Assembly: GCA_905182535.1 (NCBI GenBank)
Contig: CAJJBZ010000010.1
Coordinates: forward strand, 170,382-234,381
Source: an uncultured Planktomarina sp.
GTDB taxonomy: Bacteria; Pseudomonadota; Alphaproteobacteria; Rhodobacterales; Rhodobacteraceae
Direction: 5' to 3'
DNA: 64,000 bases
In this document: in pieces, positions 61,716 to 64,000 of the stretch
Numbering within the stretch: position 1 is the stretch's first letter
Layout of the letters: every line of letters begins with the position of its first letter
Position numbers and translations under genes: made by a program
Notes under the pieces: generated by a model
Told to the model about the DNA's origin: nothing
What the model saw: only the letters and a program-made list of their open reading frames with translations
The model's database searches: none

Positions 61716-61964
61716 CAAACCTTTCAACTGGTATATGAAAATAAGTGTTGTTGGCTTGATGGGCAGGGTAATCAACATGTCAAAAAATCAATAAAGCACA
61801 GCGTTTATGGCGAAGCATATATCGTTTTTATCGCTGAATACGACCGCATCACAACGGCTATGCGTTTAGGTAACGGCTTACATACTTGGATATTTGCAAA
61901 GCATTGGGAAGTTAGTACAGTCGGCTGCATTGTTTTATATTCTGAGGCAGAGCTAATTAGTTAA
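61716..61964 (+). CDS. Unrecognised open frame without an obvious start codon
   Basis: An 83-codon stop-free frame ending in TAA. It reads KSIKHSVYGEAYIVFIAEYD and TTAMRLGNGLHTWIFAKHWE in its middle, with balanced residue use that looks coding. There is no ATG, GTG or TTG near its upstream end; the first ATG is at codon 48. It may be the 3' end of a gene that has lost its start, or a gene with a frame break near 61715. I recognise no family. The sequence from 61965 to 62110 holds nothing further I can name. Confidence 0.35.
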   Translation, partial: QTFQLVYENKCCWLDGQGNQHVKKSIKHSVYGEAYIVFIAEYDRITTAMRLGNGLHTWIFAKHWEVSTVGCIVLYSEAELIS

Positions 61965-62110
61965 TTAAGGATGGATAGTTATTCAGCCCATTTAATTATC
62001 ACGAAAGATTGGCAACCAAGAAACAGTTATTAATCGTTTTTAAGTCGTTACCTAACTTCAAGACGCGAACTAGAGTTTCAGCCCTGAATACTATTGAAGT
62101 AGGTTGTGCA

Positions 62111-63031
62111 TTACTGGCCGATCTCATTGCGATCAAAAGGGGTGGACTGATAAATCTCATTAATCCAATTTCCGTATAAAAGATGTGCGTGCGAACGCCA
62201 GCGGTTCAAGGGCTTTTGACCTGGGTCATTGCACGGATAGTAATGGCCAGGGATGTTAATAGCTGTACCACTTGCAACGTCGCGGTCATATTCTTGCTTT
62301 AGAGTGCTGGTATCGTACTCAAAATGATTGAAAATATATAAGGCATCTGTGGGCCTTGTGTCCTCAACCAAGCAAGGCCCAGTAATTGGGGAGCCGAGCA
62401 GGGTGCGTAGCCCGTTGGTAGAATTAATCTCGTCTTGTTTCATCTCTGTCCAGCGGCTGACAGGAACAACAAAGTCATCCGAAAAGCCTCTCAAATAAGG
62501 TGATGCTGGTTCAAGATTTTGATGGCGAAAACATCCAAAGGCTTTGTGTATGAGTTCATGTTTTTTAATACTATGAAAATGATTAATCATTGCCATACCG
62601 CCCCAGCAAACGCCCAATGTGGATTGTACATTGGTTTGGGTCCAATTCATGACTTCAACCATCTCTTTCCAATAGGTTACGTCGGCGAAATCCAAATGCT
62701 CGATAGGCGCACCAGTGATGATCAATCCATCAAATTTTTCATTCTTCACAGCACTGAATGGCCTATAAAACTCTTCCATGTGGTCTGCTGAGGTGTTTTT
62801 AGCCTGGTGTTCAGTCATGCGCAGGAGCGTCAGTTCAATCTGCAAAGGTGTGGCACCAATCAACCGGGCAAATTGATTTTCTGTTTGGATTTTAAGTGGC
62901 ATGAGATTGAGCAACGCAATGCGCAGTGGTCGGATGTCTTGACGGTCGGCATGGCTGGGATCCATCACCATCACACCCTCAGCGCTCAAAACTGCATGTG
63001 CAGGGAGGTTTGATGGTATTTTAATAGGCAT
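62111..63031 (-). CDS. metA: Homoserine O-acyltransferase MetA (Glu111 suggests acetyl-CoA use)
   Basis: 306 residues, intact. MetA activates homoserine for methionine synthesis. The catalytic Cys142 lies in [12 protein letters not shown]; His236 and Glu238 are in FNHFEYD. Residue 111 in GAPIEHLDF is Glu. In the family, Gly at 111 goes with succinyl-CoA and Glu with acetyl-CoA (established for Bacillus and E. coli enzymes), so this one is predicted to make O-acetylhomoserine. The start at 63031 ([15 protein letters not shown]) is the family start. Only 30 bases separate it from the upstream gene, so there is no room for a SAM riboswitch directly before it. Confidence 0.94.
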   Translation of the reverse strand: MPIKIPSNLPAHAVLSAEGVMVMDPSHADRQDIRPLRIALLNLMPLKIQTENQFARLIGATPLQIELTLLRMTEHQAKNTSADHMEEFYRPFSAVKNEKFDGLIITGAPIEHLDFADVTYWKEMVEVMNWTQTNVQSTLGVCWGGMAMINHFHSIKKHELIHKAFGCFRHQNLEPASPYLRGFSDDFVVPVSRWTEMKQDEINSTNGLRTLLGSPITGPCLVEDTRPTDALYIFNHFEYDTSTLKQEYDRDVASGTAINIPGHYYPCNDPGQKPLNRWRSHAHLLYGNWINEIYQSTPFDRNEIGQ

Positions 63032-63061
63032 TGTAGTCTCCTAAGCGCACGGTCACGCAGA

Positions 63062-63925
63062 TTATATATTTTTAGTATCCAAGGCTTGTCCCACCAAATC
63101 TTCAAAATCTTTGGGTGACGAGATATGTTTCACATCATCAGCTTTCAGTGCAATACCCCATTCCGCCATCTTTTCATAGCGAGGCTGACGGTGTGCCAGC
63201 GCACGCGCATAGGTCCAGCGGATGAAGTCATTTGGGTTTAACTTATCCGGATTAAGACCTGTTTCAATTTGATATTCTTTCCAAGATGCAAGTAGGAATT
63301 CTGGTTGATAGCACATCGGTTTGGGCGATTTATCAAATCGGCGCACCAGTTCGATGGTGTGAGCCTCAGTACCCGCAATCCAGACCATTAACAAATTACT
63401 CGAAAGGGAATTTAAAATCTGATCCTGCATATTCCAAGGATCTACAACCTCGCAGATGGACCCACCACTATCGCAGACAAAATTCTGATAATCATAAATT
63501 TTCTGTGCGCGATGTATGAATTCAGGGGTGTCCAAAAGTGCGGCTTGCTCCGCTATATGATGCTGGCTTTGACGGTTGCGATACTCGTCGAACGGAATAC
63601 CACCTGTTTTCACATCACCTGGCTTGCCAAGATATGTAGACAAAGGGGCTAGGTTTTCAAAGGTGATGTTTGAGGCAATCGAAATAGAATCTGAGCGTAG
63701 TAGTTCTGCAAGGAATGGTATCGCCATTGCCGTTTTTTTGAAATTATCCACAATATATTCACCCATATAACGGGTTCCAATGCGGTAATCGATCGAGTAA
63801 TGGAACCAGTCACCCTGGGCACGCAACATTGATGATACATACGTTTTGCCTAGCCCCGACATGGCAAATAGTAAAACTTTTTTTTGTTTGGCATTTTTCC
63901 AAACGTTACTGTTTTCATAAATCAT
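63062..63925 (-). CDS. P-loop-like protein of unknown function upstream of metA
   Basis: 287 residues, intact. The N-terminus KKVLLFAMSGLGKTYVSSML looks like a P-loop, but the first Gly of the Walker A motif is Ala (AMSGLGKT). FVCDSGGSICEVVDP at about residues 149-163 could be the Walker B-like strand with Asp. SSNLLMVWIAGTEAHTIELVRRF resembles a kinase-like helix. No other domain is evident and no membrane segment is seen. It reads like a small-molecule kinase or NTPase. It is 30 bases upstream of metA in the same direction, so it is probably cotranscribed. The remaining bases to 64000 hold only its upstream region. Confidence 0.7.
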   Translation of the reverse strand: MIYENSNVWKNAKQKKVLLFAMSGLGKTYVSSMLRAQGDWFHYSIDYRIGTRYMGEYIVDNFKKTAMAIPFLAELLRSDSISIASNITFENLAPLSTYLGKPGDVKTGGIPFDEYRNRQSQHHIAEQAALLDTPEFIHRAQKIYDYQNFVCDSGGSICEVVDPWNMQDQILNSLSSNLLMVWIAGTEAHTIELVRRFDKSPKPMCYQPEFLLASWKEYQIETGLNPDKLNPNDFIRWTYARALAHRQPRYEKMAEWGIALKADDVKHISSPKDFEDLVGQALDTKNI

Positions 63926-64000
63926 GCCGAATATTCCTTAACTTTAGCTCTGTCATAAGCTAATATAAAGTACTGGAAAAGGCCTTGGCTTATCTTCGTT

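Noticed and set aside
63032..63061. SAM-II or SAM-V riboswitch before metA
   Set aside because: Only 30 bases separate metA from the upstream gene, too few for such an element.

Overview
The window reads as a chromosomal core segment of a marine alphaproteobacterium of the Rhodobacteraceae / Roseobacter group, with GC by eye in the mid to upper 40s per cent. The basis is gene order and family type: argC-ccmEFH-paaG-gltA-gltX-lexA-moeA-moaC-trpC-trpD-trpG, an alphaproteobacterial LexA box (GTTC-N7-GTTC), an lpxD-acpXL-type acyl carrier-ketosynthase cassette, IalB, LpxI in place of LpxH, and a Tat-exported oligopeptide-binding protein. No phage, integron or CRISPR array is visible.

Layout. 1-5.1 kb: end of glutamate racemase, argC, cytochrome c maturation (ccmE, ccmF, ccmH) and an enoyl-CoA hydratase. 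5.1-13.2 kb, minus strand: citrate synthase, glutamyl-tRNA synthetase, a gene-free gap, LexA, molybdopterin genes and part of the tryptophan pathway; no trpE or comEC is seen. 13.3-16.7 kb: a broken YibQ-type polysaccharide deacetylase, a broken Stealth-type sugar phosphotransferase, tRNA-Arg(CCG) and a Tat-exported M15-like peptidase. 16.9-21.8 kb: L,D-transpeptidase, lpxD, a specialised ACP, a ketosynthase, IalB. 21.9-27.5 kb: CorC-like protein, XerD, hypothetical membrane or secreted proteins, aroKB. 27.5-35.3 kb: an IS3-type transposase relic, ssb and a complete oligopeptide ABC transporter operon. 35.6-48.2 kb: miaA, then the classical cell-envelope run pyrH-frr-uppS-cdsA-dxr-rseP-bamA-ompH-fabZ-lpxA-lpxI-lpxB. 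48.2-60.6 kb: mnmA, ligA, recG, an Fe-S scaffold, hisI, gluQ, a methyltransferase, trmFO, an enoyl-CoA hydratase, a thioesterase, rplM-rpsI. 60.6-64 kb: strong tandem terminators, an AT-rich cytochrome b561 gene, an unassigned AT-rich stretch, metA and a P-loop-like protein.

The most striking global property is frame damage. More than twenty genes, many essential (gltX, pyrH, frr, uppS, bamA, lpxB, ligA, rpsI), need one or more single-base indels to be read through. Both insertions and deletions occur, often several within 20-60 bases, while the protein sequence on either side stays well conserved. This looks more like uncorrected sequencing error than real decay. Events that do not look like simple indels deserve separate attention: a 57-base stretch inside trpC that encodes a MetH-like peptide, a LigA that has lost all four zinc-finger cysteines without any indel, trpG and trpD running together without a stop, and an early amber codon in the deacetylase gene.

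I found no convincing new multi-gene system. The best leads are the LigA zinc-site loss, the trpC/MetH patch, the AT-rich block at 60.6-62.1 kb with an unrecognised start-less open frame, and the degenerate P-loop gene next to metA.
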